A stretch of 64,000 nucleotides of DNA from Pseudomonas putida (lineage in GTDB: Bacteria > Pseudomonadota > Gammaproteobacteria > Pseudomonadales > Pseudomonadaceae): contig NZ_JANHLE010000010.1 in NCBI RefSeq assembly GCF_028682475.1, positions 106,386 to 170,385 of the forward strand. The letters are read 5' to 3'. The notes under the pieces were generated by a model, which was not told the DNA's origin, did not search any database, and saw nothing but the letters and a program-made list of their open reading frames with translations. Below, in pieces: positions 20,855-30,460 of this stretch. Both the position numbers and the translations under genes were made by a program. Each line of letters begins with the position of its first letter. Within the stretch, counting starts at the first letter, position 1.

Positions 20855-21231
20855 GGGGCTCGCGGTGGCTGTGTCGGTTCGGTGGTTGCGCTGGCGACCG
20901 GCTTGGCCTCGGCAGGTTCTGCGCTCGGTGTCGCCACGCTTTCGCTGCTGGCAACCGCGGGCGCCGGTGGCTCAGGCGTCACGCTTTGCGGGTTGAGGAT
21001 CTTGCGCGCTTCCTGCTCCATGGAGAGGATGTGCTCGTTGTGCAGTTGACGGCGGATGTCATCGGCGCCGATCTCGCGCTCGACTTCCTGCTTGATCGCA
21101 TTGAAGCTGCGCTTGAGGCGGCCGATCCACAACCCGGCCGTACGCGCGGCACCCGGCAAACGCTCAGGGCCGAGCACCAGCAGGGCCACCAGGCCCACGA
21201 GCAGCAGTTCGCTGAAGCTGATCCCGAACAT
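20851..21231 (-). CDS. tatB: Sec-independent protein translocase TatB
   Basis: 126 aa. One N-terminal membrane helix ([26 protein letters not shown]) with the characteristic Glu and L-G-P-E-R-L-P hinge, followed by an amphipathic helix and a Pro/Ala/Glu-rich unstructured tail. TatB partners TatC in recognising twin-arginine signal peptides. AGGAAAG lies about 8 bases upstream; start is 3 bases after tatA. Confidence 0.95.
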   Translation of the reverse strand: MFGISFSELLLVGLVALLVLGPERLPGAARTAGLWIGRLKRSFNAIKQEVEREIGADDIRRQLHNEHILSMEQEARKILNPQSVTPEPPAPAVASSESVATPSAEPAEAKPVASATTEPTQPPRAP

Positions 21232-21234
21232 TGA

Positions 21235-21504
21235 TCAATCTTTCCTGATCGGCTCTTCGACCTTGTGCGCCTGGCCGTCGATGGTCTGTGGCTGGTTCAG
21301 TGGCGAAGCGGCCTGTGGTTGTACGGGTTGCACTGGAGGAGGCGTCTGCTCTGCAGGCTTGGTCTCTTCTTCGTTCATGGCTTTCTTGAAGCCCTTGATC
21401 GATTCGCCCAGGTCGCTGCCGAAGTTCTTCAGCTTCTTGGTACCGAATACCAGTACCACGACGACCAGCAGAACGATCCAGTGTTTCCAGTCAAAAATAC
21501 CCAT
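21235..21504 (-). CDS. tatA: Sec-independent protein translocase TatA
   Basis: 89 aa pore-forming subunit of the Tat translocase. A short N-terminal helix ([17 protein letters not shown]) carries the F-G-T-K-K-L hinge, then the amphipathic helix [16 protein letters not shown] and a Gln/Pro-rich tail. AGGGA precedes the ATG at 21504. It follows hisE by 25 bases in the same direction, a linkage of histidine biosynthesis and Tat genes that is common in pseudomonads. Confidence 0.95.
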   Translation of the reverse strand: MGIFDWKHWIVLLVVVVLVFGTKKLKNFGSDLGESIKGFKKAMNEEETKPAEQTPPPVQPVQPQAASPLNQPQTIDGQAHKVEEPIRKD

Positions 21505-21529
21505 GGTGCAATCCCTCGAAATAATTCAG

Positions 21530-21865
21530 TTAGGCCGACGGCTGACGCGCTGCTTTCTCGGCGTGCCCGGACAGGCCGAAGCGGCGGTCCAGTTCATCCA
21601 GTACCGCCTGTGGGTGCTGGCCCAGTTGCGCAAGCATGACCAGGCTATGGAACCACAGATCGGCGGTCTCGTAGATGACATCGCTGTAATCTCCGCTGTG
21701 GGCGGCATCCTTGGCAGCAATGATGGTCTCGATCGACTCTTCGCCGAGCTTTTCCAGGATCTTGTTCAGGCCCTTGTGGTACAGGCTGGCCACGTAGGAA
21801 CTGTCAGGTTCGGCGCCTTTGCGCGCTTCCAGCACTTCGGCCAGGCGGGTCAGGGTGTCGCTCAT
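21530..21865 (-). CDS. hisE: Phosphoribosyl-ATP pyrophosphatase
   Basis: 111 aa from the ATG at 21865 ([16 protein letters not shown]). Second step of histidine biosynthesis: PR-ATP to PR-AMP plus pyrophosphate. The all-helical MazG-like fold shows the metal-binding acidic motif [14 protein letters not shown] and [17 protein letters not shown]. The start is one base after the hisI stop, so the two consecutive pathway enzymes are separate chains in one operon rather than a HisIE fusion as in enterics. Confidence 0.96.
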   Translation of the reverse strand: MSDTLTRLAEVLEARKGAEPDSSYVASLYHKGLNKILEKLGEESIETIIAAKDAAHSGDYSDVIYETADLWFHSLVMLAQLGQHPQAVLDELDRRFGLSGHAEKAARQPSA

Positions 21866-21866
21866 G

Positions 21867-22259
21867 TCAGTGTCCTGCGTTGTAGATGGCGTGGGGGTCT
21901 TTGAGGACCGGGTCGACGGTCTTCCACTCGGCGTTTTCGTAAACACGGTAGAAGCAGCTTTCGCGGCCGGTATGGCAGGCGATATGCCCCAGTTGCTCAA
22001 CCATCAGGATGATCACGTCGGCGTCGCAGTCCAGGCGCATTTCATGCAGTTTTTGCACGTGCCCGGATTCCTCGCCCTTGCGCCACAGTTTGCCACGCGA
22101 ACGCGACCAGTAGATGGCCCGCTGCTCGGCGGCAGTCAGGGCCAGCGCTTCGCGGTTCATCCAGGCCATCATCAGCACGCGCCCGGTTTTGTGGTCCTGG
22201 GCGATAGCCGGTACCAGGCCATCGCTGTTCCAGTTGATCTCGTCCAGCCAGTCTTTCAT
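21867..22259 (-). CDS. hisI: Phosphoribosyl-AMP cyclohydrolase
   Basis: 130 aa from the ATG at 22259 ([14 protein letters not shown]), chosen over an in-frame codon four residues upstream because GGAG lies 6 bases before it. Third step of histidine biosynthesis. Zinc/magnesium site residues are visible in [14 protein letters not shown] and [27 protein letters not shown] is also typical. It lies 74 bases after ubiB, probably on the same transcript. Confidence 0.96.
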   Translation of the reverse strand: MKDWLDEINWNSDGLVPAIAQDHKTGRVLMMAWMNREALALTAAEQRAIYWSRSRGKLWRKGEESGHVQKLHEMRLDCDADVIILMVEQLGHIACHTGRESCFYRVYENAEWKTVDPVLKDPHAIYNAGH

Positions 22260-22333
22260 GTACGACTCCAAAACAAGAGGCCCGATCCTCTGCCGACCCC
22301 TTGCGCTAGTGTGCCAGTCAGCGGCCCGGCTGG

Positions 22334-23941
22334 CTATCGACGCACGATCAGGTAAAGGCCAGCCGCAAGCATCAGCCAGGCCGGCCAGGCGGCCGGGGCG
22401 CTGAGGCTGACGGCACCGGCGGCGAGGGTCGCGCCACCGCCGAGCAGGCCGGCGCCGAGCAGGCGCAAGGCCCAGCCATCGCCTTTCTGTTGCCAGGCGC
22501 TGGGTGGCTCGGCCAGGTGCGGCTGTGACATGCGCTCGAGCAGGTCGCGGGTCATGCCGGCCAGGTGCGGGATCTGTTCGACCTGGCCGTGCAGGTTCTG
22601 CAGCAGGGTCTTGGGGCTCACGCGGTCACGCATCCAGCGCTCCAGGAACGGCTGGGCGGTGCTCCACAGGTCCAGCTCGGGGTACAGCTGGCGGCCCAGG
22701 CCTTCGATGTTCAACAGGGTCTTTTGCAGCAGCACCAGCTGCGGCTGGACTTCCATGTTGAAGCGCCGTGCGGTCTGGAACAGGCGCATCAGCACCTGAC
22801 CGAAGGAAATATCCTTTAACGGTTTTTCGAAGATCGGCTCGCAAACGGTACGGATCGCCGCCTCGAACTCGTTGAGCTTGGTGTGCGCCGGTACCCAGCC
22901 GGAATCGATATGCAGCTGGGCGACGCGGCGGTAGTCGCGCTTGAAGAAGGCAAACAGGTTGCGCGCCAGGTAGTCCTGGTCTTCAGGCGTGAGGCTGCCG
23001 ACGATGCCGCAGTCGATGGCGATGTACTGCGGGCTCCACGGCTTGACGGTGCTGACGAAGATGTTGCCGGGGTGCATGTCGGCGTGAAAGAAACTGTCAC
23101 GGAACACCTGGGTGAAGAAGATCTCGACACCGCGTTCGGCGAGCATTTTCATGTCGGTGCGCTGGTCGGCCAGGGTCGCCAGGTCGGTGACCTGGATGCC
23201 GTAGATGCGCTCCATCACCAGTACCTTGGGGCGGCACCAGTCCCAGTACACCTGGGGCACGTACATCATCTCCGAGCCTTCGAAGTTGCGCTTGAGCTGG
23301 CTGGCGTTGGCCGCCTCGCGCAGCAGGTCGAGCTCGTCGTAGATGGTTTTTTCGTAATCGTTGACCACTTCCACCGGGTGCAGCAGGCGGGCATCGGCCG
23401 ACACCCGCTCGGCGCCACGGGCGATCAGGAACAGCCAGGCCAGGTCCTGGGCGATGACCGGCTTGAGGCCCGGGCGCACGACCTTGACCACCACCTCTTC
23501 ACCGCTCTTGAGCTTGGCCGCATGCACCTGAGCCACCGAGGCCGAGGCCAGCGGTTCGACGTCGAAGCGGCTGAACACTTCGCTGATCTTCGCCCCGAGC
23601 TGCTCTTCGATCAGCGCCACGGCGTGTTGCGGATCGAACGGCGGTACGCGGTCCTGCAGCCGCATCAGCTCGTCGGCGATGTCCTCGGGGAGCAGGTCGC
23701 GACGGGTTGAAAGCAACTGGCCGAACTTGATGAAGATCGGCCCCAGGTCTTGCAGGGCCAGGCGCAGGCGCGCGCCGCGGCTGAGCTCGAGGGTCTTGCG
23801 TGGCAGCCAGCGCCAGGGCATCAGGTGCCGCAGGGCCATCAGCCACCAGGGCAGCGGCAGTTCGAACAGCAGGTCATCGAGGCGGTAGCGGATAACCACA
23901 CGTTGGATGCGAAACAGACGGCGGACGGCAAGCAGCTTCAT
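22334..23941 (-). CDS. ubiB: Ubiquinone biosynthesis regulatory kinase-like protein UbiB
   Basis: 535 aa membrane-associated ADCK/COQ8-type atypical kinase or ATPase that supports ubiquinone biosynthesis. Seen: the family KxGQ motif in [14 protein letters not shown], the Ala-rich nucleotide loop [13 protein letters not shown] in place of a Gly-rich loop, lysine in [11 protein letters not shown], catalytic [11 protein letters not shown] and metal-binding AIDCGIVG. The C-terminal end has two hydrophobic segments ([33 protein letters not shown]) that anchor it. It overlaps ubiJ by 4 bases. Confidence 0.96.
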   Translation of the reverse strand: MKLLAVRRLFRIQRVVIRYRLDDLLFELPLPWWLMALRHLMPWRWLPRKTLELSRGARLRLALQDLGPIFIKFGQLLSTRRDLLPEDIADELMRLQDRVPPFDPQHAVALIEEQLGAKISEVFSRFDVEPLASASVAQVHAAKLKSGEEVVVKVVRPGLKPVIAQDLAWLFLIARGAERVSADARLLHPVEVVNDYEKTIYDELDLLREAANASQLKRNFEGSEMMYVPQVYWDWCRPKVLVMERIYGIQVTDLATLADQRTDMKMLAERGVEIFFTQVFRDSFFHADMHPGNIFVSTVKPWSPQYIAIDCGIVGSLTPEDQDYLARNLFAFFKRDYRRVAQLHIDSGWVPAHTKLNEFEAAIRTVCEPIFEKPLKDISFGQVLMRLFQTARRFNMEVQPQLVLLQKTLLNIEGLGRQLYPELDLWSTAQPFLERWMRDRVSPKTLLQNLHGQVEQIPHLAGMTRDLLERMSQPHLAEPPSAWQQKGDGWALRLLGAGLLGGGATLAAGAVSLSAPAAWPAWLMLAAGLYLIVRR

Positions 23942-24561
23942 GCGTTATCGCTGGTATCAAGGGATCGGGCAAGGCGCTCAATACGCGCCTCGAGACGTTC
24001 GATGTCGACTTTGAGGGTGTCGAGTTCGCTGAAGCGGGCTTCGGCTTCGCGCTGGCCAACCAGGGTCCGGGCCTCTTCGGCGAGGTATTCGGAGAGGTTC
24101 TGGTTGAGCGCCGCCAGGCCCTGGCGCGTCCAGCTGGCGCGGCTGCGCAGATGGCCGCTGAGCAATTGCGTGGCGATTGGCCCGAGCCAGCGCGAAACTT
24201 CGTACTCCCAGTCCAGCTCCAGGTCCTGGAGCACCGCGACCAGGTCCAGCAGCACGGCGCTGTCGCCTTCGAGTTCGACCTGCGGGCTGTGCAGCACGGC
24301 ACTCTTGTCCTGGCTCAAGGCCAGGCGCACCAGGCTGCTGGCCGGGGCGCGCAGGGTGCAGTCGGCCTCATTGGCCCAGTGCGCGGCGAGCATCAGGCCG
24401 TCCTCGCTGGGCAGAATGAACAGTTGCAGCGCTGGCTGGCGGCAGTCGATGGCAATTACCTTGCCATCGAGCGCGCGCAGGCGCGGCAGCGCTGTGCTGT
24501 CCAGGCGCAGGACACGGTTGAGGCCGTGTTCGACGCTGGCAAGAAGGCCGGCCAGGAGCAT
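23938..24561 (-). CDS. ubiJ: Ubiquinone biosynthesis accessory factor UbiJ
   Basis: 207 aa with an SCP2-like lipid-binding N-terminal domain ([29 protein letters not shown]) and a C-terminal coiled coil ([22 protein letters not shown]). UbiJ with UbiK organises the soluble Ubi enzyme complex and binds the lipid intermediates. The ATG shares one base with the ubiE stop (TGATG) and the gene overlaps ubiB, so ubiE-ubiJ-ubiB is a coupled operon as in enterobacteria. Confidence 0.93.
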   Translation of the reverse strand: MLLAGLLASVEHGLNRVLRLDSTALPRLRALDGKVIAIDCRQPALQLFILPSEDGLMLAAHWANEADCTLRAPASSLVRLALSQDKSAVLHSPQVELEGDSAVLLDLVAVLQDLELDWEYEVSRWLGPIATQLLSGHLRSRASWTRQGLAALNQNLSEYLAEEARTLVGQREAEARFSELDTLKVDIERLEARIERLARSLDTSDNA

Positions 24562-25331
24562 CAGGGCTTGATACCCCGGTGCAGGGCTACGATGCCGCTG
24601 GTCATGTTGTGGTAGGTGACGCGGTCGAAACCGGCCTCGACCATCATCGCCTTGAGGGTTTCCTGGTCCGGGTGCATGCGGATCGATTCGGCCAGGTAGC
24701 GGTAGCTTTCCGAGTCGTTGGTGATCAGCTTGCCGGCCAGTGGCATGAAGGCGAACGAATAGGCATCGTAGACCTTGGACATGAAGGTGTTGGTCGGCTT
24801 GGAGAACTCCAGCACCAGCAGCCGGCCGCCCGGCTTGAGCACCCGCAGCATCGAGCGGATGGCGTCTTCCTTGTGGGTCACGTTGCGCAGGCCGAAGGCG
24901 ATGGTCACGCAATCGAAATGGTTGTCCGGGAACGGCAGCTTTTCCGCATCGGCCTGGACGAATTCGATGTTGCCGGCCACGCCGCGGTCGAGCAGGCGGT
25001 CGCGGCCGACCTTGAGCATCGATTCGTTGATGTCGGCCAGCACCACCTGACCGGTCGGGCCGACCAGTTGCGAGAACTTGGCGGCCAGGTCGCCGGTGCC
25101 ACCGGCAATGTCCAGGACCCGGTTGCCGCTGCGCACGCCGGACAGTTCGATGGTGAAGCGTTTCCACAGGCGGTGCATGCCGCCGGAAAGCACATCGTTC
25201 ATCAAGTCGTACTTGGCGGCTACCGAATGGAAAACCTCAGCGACTTTCTCTGCTTTCTGGCTTTCCGGCACGTTCTTGTAGCCGAAATGGGTGGTGGGTT
25301 CGGCGTGGTCGCCTTTGCGCTGATCGTTCAT
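24561..25331 (-). CDS. ubiE: Ubiquinone/menaquinone C-methyltransferase
   Basis: 256 aa SAM-dependent methyltransferase adding the C2 methyl group in ubiquinone synthesis. The SAM motif is [15 protein letters not shown]; other family blocks are [19 protein letters not shown] near the N-terminus, [28 protein letters not shown] and [21 protein letters not shown]. It is the first gene of the ubi-his-tat run on the minus strand and is divergent from the small PHA-system gene at 25457. Confidence 0.97.
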   Translation of the reverse strand: MNDQRKGDHAEPTTHFGYKNVPESQKAEKVAEVFHSVAAKYDLMNDVLSGGMHRLWKRFTIELSGVRSGNRVLDIAGGTGDLAAKFSQLVGPTGQVVLADINESMLKVGRDRLLDRGVAGNIEFVQADAEKLPFPDNHFDCVTIAFGLRNVTHKEDAIRSMLRVLKPGGRLLVLEFSKPTNTFMSKVYDAYSFAFMPLAGKLITNDSESYRYLAESIRMHPDQETLKAMMVEAGFDRVTYHNMTSGIVALHRGIKP

Positions 25332-25456
25332 ATCGCTTCACCGGAAAAAATTACTGGCCATTCTAGGGCGTACGGTCGGATTTGTCTTGGCGGGGTGTGT
25401 CGCAGGTCGGGGCGCGGGCATAATAGAAGTATGCCTTTGAACCCAGGATTGAATGA

Positions 25457-25732
25457 ATGACCCAGATCAGCGTTGAGCGCAAACACAGCCTGGGCCGCGA
25501 AGCGGCTCGGGAAAAGGCCCAGACCCTGGTCGACAAGCTGGCCCGCGAGTACGACCTCAGCGCCCGCTGGAATGGCGACCGCGTCGAGGTCAAACGCAGC
25601 GGTGCCAGTGGCAGTGTGCAGATCGGTGAAGACACCATCCGGGTCGAGCTGAAGCTGGGCATGATGCTGTCGATGATGAGCACGACGATCAAGAGCGAGA
25701 TCGAGCGGGCGCTGGACAAAGCTCTGGCGTGA
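25457..25732 (+). CDS. Small polyhydroxyalkanoic-acid system protein (PHA_gran_rgn family)
   Basis: 91 aa, MTQISVERKHSLGREAAREK. It matches in length and pattern the small PHA-system family often encoded near phasins (Pfam PHA_gran_rgn): an N-terminal helix of the type ARExAQTLVDKLAREYDL, then beta strands ARWNGDRVEVKRSGASGSV and a C-terminal helix ending ERALDKALA. The role is unproven; genomic linkage to phaI-phaF downstream supports PHA granule formation or regulation. It is divergent from ubiE and is followed by a REP pair. Confidence 0.8.
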   Translation: MTQISVERKHSLGREAAREKAQTLVDKLAREYDLSARWNGDRVEVKRSGASGSVQIGEDTIRVELKLGMMLSMMSTTIKSEIERALDKALA

Positions 25733-25737
25733 ATCTT

Positions 25738-25822
25738 GTGGGAGCCGGCCTTGCCGGCGATGGTATCAGCGCGGTGTCAGCTGATTGGCGTTGCCTGTAT
25801 CGCTGGCAAGGCCAGCTCCCAC
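25738..25822. repeat. REP pair (GCCGGC class), outward-facing, second unit variant
   Basis: Units at 25738-25761 (GTGGGAGCCGGCC...) and 25799-25822 (ATCGCTGGCAAGGCCAGCTC...). The second unit has compensated changes (CTGGC/GCCAG) that keep its stem, showing the fold rather than the exact sequence is preserved. It lies between the small PHA-system gene and phaI. Confidence 0.8.
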
Positions 25823-25948
25823 AGTGGCCAGATCCCACAGTTTTTTCCTGCCTTAGGGTGAGGATTCTAATTTTTCTCCCTACCTTATGCTCAAGCCCAA
25901 CATCCATGGGCAGTTCCTCCATATCTATTCGAGCGTGAGGTGCAGAGC

Positions 25949-26368
25949 ATGGCCAAAGTGATCCTGAAGAAAAAAGACGACACCCAGCGCACGCTGGGTG
26001 AGGTGCGCGGCTACGCGCGCAAGATCTGGCTGGCAGGCCTGGGCGCTTACGCCCGGGTTGGTCAGGAAGGTGCCGAATACCTGAAAGAGCTGGTCAAGGC
26101 TGGCGAAACCGTCGAGAAACGTGGCAAGAAACGCATCGACCATGAACTCGATGCCGCCAACAGCCAGATCGATTCGGTCAAAGGCGAGATCAGCAGCGTC
26201 AAGGGCAAGGTCGAAGTTCAACTCGATAAAATCGAAAAAGCTTTCGACACACGGGTTGCCAGCGCCTTGAATCGCATCGGCATTCCGTCTAAACATGACG
26301 TGGAGGCACTCTCTGCCAAGCTCGATGAGCTGACGGCATTGCTTGAACGTGTCGCACGTAAACAATAA
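25949..26368 (+). CDS. phaI: PHA granule-associated phasin PhaI
   Basis: 139 aa from the ATG at 25949 (MAKVILKKKDD); an in-frame GTG three codons earlier is possible but GAGG is better spaced for the ATG. A phasin that coats medium-chain-length PHA granules. The body RGYARKIWLAGLGAYARVGQEG is shared with PhaF, followed by a long heptad-like coiled coil (SQIDSVKGEISSVKGKVEVQLDKIEKAF). It lacks the histone-like tail of PhaF. phaF follows after 10 bases. Confidence 0.95.
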   Translation: MAKVILKKKDDTQRTLGEVRGYARKIWLAGLGAYARVGQEGAEYLKELVKAGETVEKRGKKRIDHELDAANSQIDSVKGEISSVKGKVEVQLDKIEKAFDTRVASALNRIGIPSKHDVEALSAKLDELTALLERVARKQ

Positions 26369-26378
26369 GGAGAGCGGG

Positions 26379-27101
26379 ATGGCTGGCAAGAAGAATAGCG
26401 AAAAAGAGAGCAGCTCCTGGGTCGGGGGGATCGAGAAGTATTCCCGCAAGATCTGGCTGGCTGGACTGGGTATCTACTCCAAGATCGACCAGGACGGCAA
26501 CAAGCTGTTCGAGTCCCTGGTCAAGGATGGTGAAAAGGCCGAAAAGCAGGCCAAGAGTTCCGTCGATGCGGCCAAGGCTTCGGCCAAGTCGGCCACTTCG
26601 CGGGTGGGCGATGTCAAAGACCGTGCGCTGGGCAAATGGAGCGAACTCGAAGAGGCTTTCGACAAGCGCCTGAACAGTGCCATCTCGCGTCTGGGCGTGC
26701 CGAGCCGCAATGAAGTCAAGGCGCTGCATCAGCAGGTCGACACCTTGACCAAGCAGATCGAGAAGCTGACCGGTGCATCGGTCAAGCCGGCCTCCAGCAA
26801 GCCGGCAGCGGCCAAGGCTGCAGCCAAGCCACTGGCCAAGGCGGCGCCGAAAGCGGCTGCCAAACCTGCAGCGAAACCGGCGGCAGCGAAAACCGCAGCG
26901 GCCAAACCGGCTGCCAAAGCAGCAGCCAAACCGGCAGCAGCGAAGAAACCGGCGGTGAAAAAAGCAGCGGCCAAGCCTGCTGCCAAACCTGCAGCACCTG
27001 CTGCCAGTGCCGCACCGGCACCGAGTGTGGCGCCGGTGGTAACTGCAGCACCAATCGCGCCAGTGGCTTCGGCGCCGGTAAGCCCGATCAGTCAGTCCTG
27101 A
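26379..27101 (+). CDS. phaF: PHA granule-associated phasin PhaF with histone H1-like tail
   Basis: 240 aa from the ATG at 26379, AGGAGA upstream. The N-terminal ~135 residues are the phasin domain (YSRKIWLAGLGIYSKIDQDG, then coiled coil to LTKQIEKLTG), paralogous to PhaI. The rest is a repeated Ala/Lys/Pro tail of the AAKPAA type resembling histone H1, which in studied PhaF binds DNA and helps segregate granules at division. The tail DNA is repetitive, so copy-number change between strains is likely. phaI-phaF converge on phaD across a REP hairpin. Confidence 0.96.
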   Translation: MAGKKNSEKESSSWVGGIEKYSRKIWLAGLGIYSKIDQDGNKLFESLVKDGEKAEKQAKSSVDAAKASAKSATSRVGDVKDRALGKWSELEEAFDKRLNSAISRLGVPSRNEVKALHQQVDTLTKQIEKLTGASVKPASSKPAAAKAAAKPLAKAAPKAAAKPAAKPAAAKTAAAKPAAKAAAKPAAAKKPAVKKAAAKPAAKPAAPAASAAPAPSVAPVVTAAPIAPVASAPVSPISQS

Positions 27102-27111
27102 TTCAGGCTTT

Positions 27112-27160
27112 ATCGCGGGGCAAGCCCGCTCCCACTGTGGGAGCGGGCTTGCCCCGCGAT
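27112..27160. repeat. Back-to-back REP pair (CGGGGCAAGCCCG class)
   Basis: Units 27112-27135 and 27137-27160 are separated by one base, forming a nearly uninterrupted 49-base palindrome between the convergent phaF and phaD stops, followed by GCTTTT. It probably works as the two-way terminator of the pha cluster. Confidence 0.88.
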
Positions 27161-27165
27161 GCTTT

Positions 27166-27780
27166 TCAGCCCTCCAGATAGCGCAAAGCGATCTGCTCGG
27201 CCGCATGCCGCGAGCCGGTATCCAGATGCGGCGCCACCAGCATCATCACCTGATACACCACGACCCCGACTTCACCCTCACGCGCCAGCACGCGCTGGTA
27301 GTCGAGGGAGAACAACAGCGTCAGGGTGATCTGTTCCACCAGTTGCCCCAACGCCCGCGTATCGCTGACCACCTGGCCCTGGGCCTTGAGACTGGCGAGC
27401 AGGGCGGCCAGGGTGCGCTTGAGGGCGTTGAGCAGATTGCGCATGCCACGGGCCAGCTTGGGCAGGCGCCCGGTCAGGTTCGACAGGTCCTGGAACAGGA
27501 AGCGGTACTGGGCCATGCGCTCGACGATCAGGTGCAGGAACAGCCAGTAGTCCTCGGCATCCAGGCGCACCTCCAGCGGTGGGTCGAGCAGCGGTGTCAG
27601 TTCGTCTTCGAAGCGCTCGAACAAACCCAGCACCAGCGGCTCCTTGCCGTGGAAGTGGTAGTACAGGTTGCCTGGACTGATCCCCATTTCATTGGCGATT
27701 TCCAGGGTCGAGACATTCGGTTCGCCCTGTTGGTTGAACAGCTGCAGGGCACACTCGAGAATTCGGTCGCGGGTTTTCAT
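27166..27780 (-). CDS. phaD: TetR-family regulator of PHA genes PhaD
   Basis: 204 aa. N-terminal helix-turn-helix (TRDRILECALQLFNQQGEPNVSTLEIANEMGISPGNLYYHFHGKEPL) followed by a C-terminal ligand domain. In P. putida PhaD activates the phaC1 and phaI promoters and responds to a fatty-acid-derived metabolite; direct operator sites were not identified here. It follows phaC2 by 13 bases in the same direction. Confidence 0.95.
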   Translation of the reverse strand: MKTRDRILECALQLFNQQGEPNVSTLEIANEMGISPGNLYYHFHGKEPLVLGLFERFEDELTPLLDPPLEVRLDAEDYWLFLHLIVERMAQYRFLFQDLSNLTGRLPKLARGMRNLLNALKRTLAALLASLKAQGQVVSDTRALGQLVEQITLTLLFSLDYQRVLAREGEVGVVVYQVMMLVAPHLDTGSRHAAEQIALRYLEG

Positions 27781-27793
27781 CCGTTCTACTTGT

Positions 27794-29476
27794 TCAACGC
27801 GCTTGCACGTAAGTGCCGGGCGCGGGGTCCATGGGAGGGTAGTTCTGGTTGCCCAGAGCCATCAGGGTTTCGCGTTGCGCGCCTGCGCGCGCCTGAATCC
27901 ATTCCAGCCACTGCGGCCACCAACTGCCCTCGACCTGTTTGGCGTCGTAGAGCCAGGCCCGCGGGTCACTGCTCAGGCGCGGGTTGTCGACATAGTTCGC
28001 CTTGGGATTGCCGGGTGGGTTGAGGATGCTTTGCACATGGCCGCTGTTGGCCAGGATGAAGCGCTTGTCGCCACCGAGCAGCAAAGTCGAGCGGTAGACC
28101 GCATCCCAGGGCGTGATGTGGTCGTTGTTGCCGGCCACGCTGAAGCTGTCGACGCTGACTTTCTGCAGGTCGATCGGGGTGCCGCAGACCTCAAGGCCGG
28201 CGGCATGCGCCAGCGGGTTGTGCTTGAAGAAGTCCAGCAGGTCGCCGTGCAGGGCGGCCGGCAGGCGGGTGTTGTCGTTGTTCCAGTAGAGAATGTCGAA
28301 GGCCGGTGGCGCCTTGCCGAGCAGGTAGTTGTTGACGAAGTAGTTCCAGATCAGGTCGTTGGGGCGCATCCAGGCAAAGACCTTGGCGATTTCCCGGCCA
28401 TCGAGCACGCCCTGCTGGTAGGAGCGGCGTTTCGCCGCCTCCAGGGTCTGCTCGTCGGCGAACAGGCTGGCGGGGCTGTCGATCTGGCTGTCGAGCAGGC
28501 TGACCAGGTAGGTGGCACTGCTGACCCTGCGCAATTGCCGCTTGGCCTGCAGGTGGCCTTGCAGGGCGGCCATGGTCAGGCCCCCGGCGCAGGCGCCCAT
28601 CAGGTTGACCTCGCGGCTGCCGGTAATGGCCCGGCAGACATTCATAGCTTCTTCCAGCGCCTCGACGTAGCTCGACAGGCCCCATTCGCGATGACGCGGA
28701 TCGGGGTTGCGCCAGCTGATCATGAAGGTCTGCAGGCCATTCTTGAGCATGTACTGGACAAAGCTGTTGGCCGGGCTCAAGTCGAAGATATAGAACTTGT
28801 TGATCTGTGGCGGTACCACCAGCACCGGCCGGGCGTACTGTTTTTCGCTCATCGGCTTGTACTGGATCAGCTCCAGCAACTCGCTGCGAAACACCACCGC
28901 GCCCGGCGTGGTGGCCAGGTTGCGGCCGACCTCGAAGGCGTTGGGGTTGACCTGGCGCGGCAAGCCATCGTTGTGGCGCAGGTCATCGACCAGGTGGTTC
29001 AGACCGCGCACCAGGCTCAGGCCGCCTGAGTTGTACAGCTCCTTGACGGCGGCGGGATTGAGCAGGGAGTTGCTCGGTGACAGCGCATCGTTGAGCAAGG
29101 CAAACAGAAAGTGTGCCCGGATGCGGTCATCGGGCTCCAGCTGGCTTTCGTCGATCCACTGCCGGGTCTGCTTCTGCCAGGCGAGATAAGCCTGCAGCCC
29201 GCGGCTGTAAAAGGGATTGAGATTCCACGCCGGGTCCTTGAAGCGATTGTCGCGCGGGTTGGGCTGGTGCGGTGTGTCGCCGAGCAGCACGCGTCCCAGC
29301 TGGTTGCCCAGGGCGAGCATGTGCTTGGCCGTGTGCAGCGGGTGGCGCAGGCTGTGGCGGCTGACATTGCGCAACGTGGACAGCAGGTCGCGGCCGCGCA
29401 GGCCGGTGATCGCACTCTGCACGTTCATATACGAGGCGGGGACCGGTACCGACCCCTTCGCGGGCTTGTCTTTCAT
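27794..29476 (-). CDS. phaC2: Class II poly(3-hydroxyalkanoate) synthase 2
   Basis: 560 aa. It polymerises (R)-3-hydroxyacyl-CoA (C6-C14) into medium-chain-length PHA on granules. The lipase-box-like motif LMGACAGGLTM places the catalytic Cys at residue 296; other family blocks include WRNPDPRHREWGLSSYV and FVNNYLLGKAPPAFDILYWNNDNTRLPA. It is paralogous along its length to phaC1 in the classical phaC1-Z-C2-D order. The ATG at 29476 lies 73 bases after the phaZ stop. Confidence 0.97.
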   Translation of the reverse strand: MKDKPAKGSVPVPASYMNVQSAITGLRGRDLLSTLRNVSRHSLRHPLHTAKHMLALGNQLGRVLLGDTPHQPNPRDNRFKDPAWNLNPFYSRGLQAYLAWQKQTRQWIDESQLEPDDRIRAHFLFALLNDALSPSNSLLNPAAVKELYNSGGLSLVRGLNHLVDDLRHNDGLPRQVNPNAFEVGRNLATTPGAVVFRSELLELIQYKPMSEKQYARPVLVVPPQINKFYIFDLSPANSFVQYMLKNGLQTFMISWRNPDPRHREWGLSSYVEALEEAMNVCRAITGSREVNLMGACAGGLTMAALQGHLQAKRQLRRVSSATYLVSLLDSQIDSPASLFADEQTLEAAKRRSYQQGVLDGREIAKVFAWMRPNDLIWNYFVNNYLLGKAPPAFDILYWNNDNTRLPAALHGDLLDFFKHNPLAHAAGLEVCGTPIDLQKVSVDSFSVAGNNDHITPWDAVYRSTLLLGGDKRFILANSGHVQSILNPPGNPKANYVDNPRLSSDPRAWLYDAKQVEGSWWPQWLEWIQARAGAQRETLMALGNQNYPPMDPAPGTYVQAR

Positions 29477-29549
29477 CAGGCAACACTCCGTCGTCAGGCC
29501 AACTACAAACAGATCAATGCAAGAGCGACACCAACCTCATGTCAGCGTC

Positions 29550-30398
29550 TTAGCTGGGGGCGGGGCGTGGGTGCATGACGGCGCGTTGGCGCTCTTGCTC
29601 GAGAAACTTCATGATGATCGGGGCCACCGCTTCGGCCCGGGTGATCAGGAACAAGTGGCCGTCGTCGATTATGTGTAGCTGGGCATTGGGAATTCGCCAG
29701 GCCAGCAGACGCATATTGATCAGTGGAATCAACGGGTCATCGTCACCGGCCAGCACCAGGGTCGGTTGCTGGATCTTGTGCAGCCAGTGGATGCTGGTCC
29801 AGCCGAGCCCGGCGAACAGTTGCCAGTAGTAACCGAGCTTGCCTGAGGAGCGCACTTTGGCGGCGTGCGCCATGGCCAGGTCGGGGTCGCGGCGAAAGGC
29901 CCCGCCATAGATCTGCGGCGCAATGCGAATGACATGCGACGGTTGGATGTAGCGCCTGGGGCTTGCCATCAGCCACAGCACTTTCGGTTTGCCGGGCACC
30001 ATGACCGCGCCCGCTGCGGTGGCCGCCAGTACCAGCTTCTTGCAGCGTTCGGGATAGTCATGGGCAAACTGCTGGGCCAGTGCCCCGCCCCAGGACACGC
30101 CGATGGCATTGACCTGCCCGTAGTCGAGGTAATCGAGCATGCGTGCGGTGAGCTTGGCCAGCCCGGGAAAACGGTACGGATGCCGAGGTGTGGACGAGCC
30201 ACCGACCCCCGGCACGTCGAACGCGATGACCTCCAGGTCCGGGTCCAGGGCCTGGATGAACGGGAACACCAGCTCCAGGTTGGCACCGATGCCGTTGAAG
30301 ATCAGCAAGGGCGTCAAGTGCGGCTTGCCGGGGCGAACCGCGGTGCGGATGGTCTGGCCACCCAGGTCGACGGTTCTGAATATGTACGGTTGCGGCAT
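29550..30398 (-). CDS. phaZ: Intracellular PHA depolymerase
   Basis: 282 aa from the ATG at 30398 (MPQPYIFRTVDLGGQTIRT), with AGGG 8 bases upstream; the open frame extends 22 codons further but that part overlaps the hairpin region. An alpha/beta hydrolase that mobilises stored medium-chain PHA. Nucleophile elbow GVSWGGALAQ, acid region LAGDDDPLIP and catalytic His in IDDGHLFLIT are visible. It lies between the two synthases, so synthesis and turnover are co-expressed. Confidence 0.95.
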   Translation of the reverse strand: MPQPYIFRTVDLGGQTIRTAVRPGKPHLTPLLIFNGIGANLELVFPFIQALDPDLEVIAFDVPGVGGSSTPRHPYRFPGLAKLTARMLDYLDYGQVNAIGVSWGGALAQQFAHDYPERCKKLVLAATAAGAVMVPGKPKVLWLMASPRRYIQPSHVIRIAPQIYGGAFRRDPDLAMAHAAKVRSSGKLGYYWQLFAGLGWTSIHWLHKIQQPTLVLAGDDDPLIPLINMRLLAWRIPNAQLHIIDDGHLFLITRAEAVAPIIMKFLEQERQRAVMHPRPAPS

Positions 30399-30423
30399 GC
30401 GCGAAGCCCTGTGGTGGAGCGTT

Positions 30424-30450
30424 CGCCGCGACCAGCAACGGGCCGCGGCG
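30424..30450 (-). terminator. Possible hairpin between phaC1 and phaZ
   Basis: CGCCGCG / CGCGGCG arms (7 bp) with a 13-base loop in the 62-base gap after phaC1. No T-run, so it is more likely an attenuating or processing structure than a full stop. Confidence 0.3.
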
Positions 30451-30460
30451 GCCGTTGTAA

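Noticed and set aside
26760..27060. Repetitive DNA in phaF as a possible CRISPR or satellite array
   Set aside because: The repetition is codon-level Ala/Lys/Pro coding for the known histone-like tail, without regular spacers.
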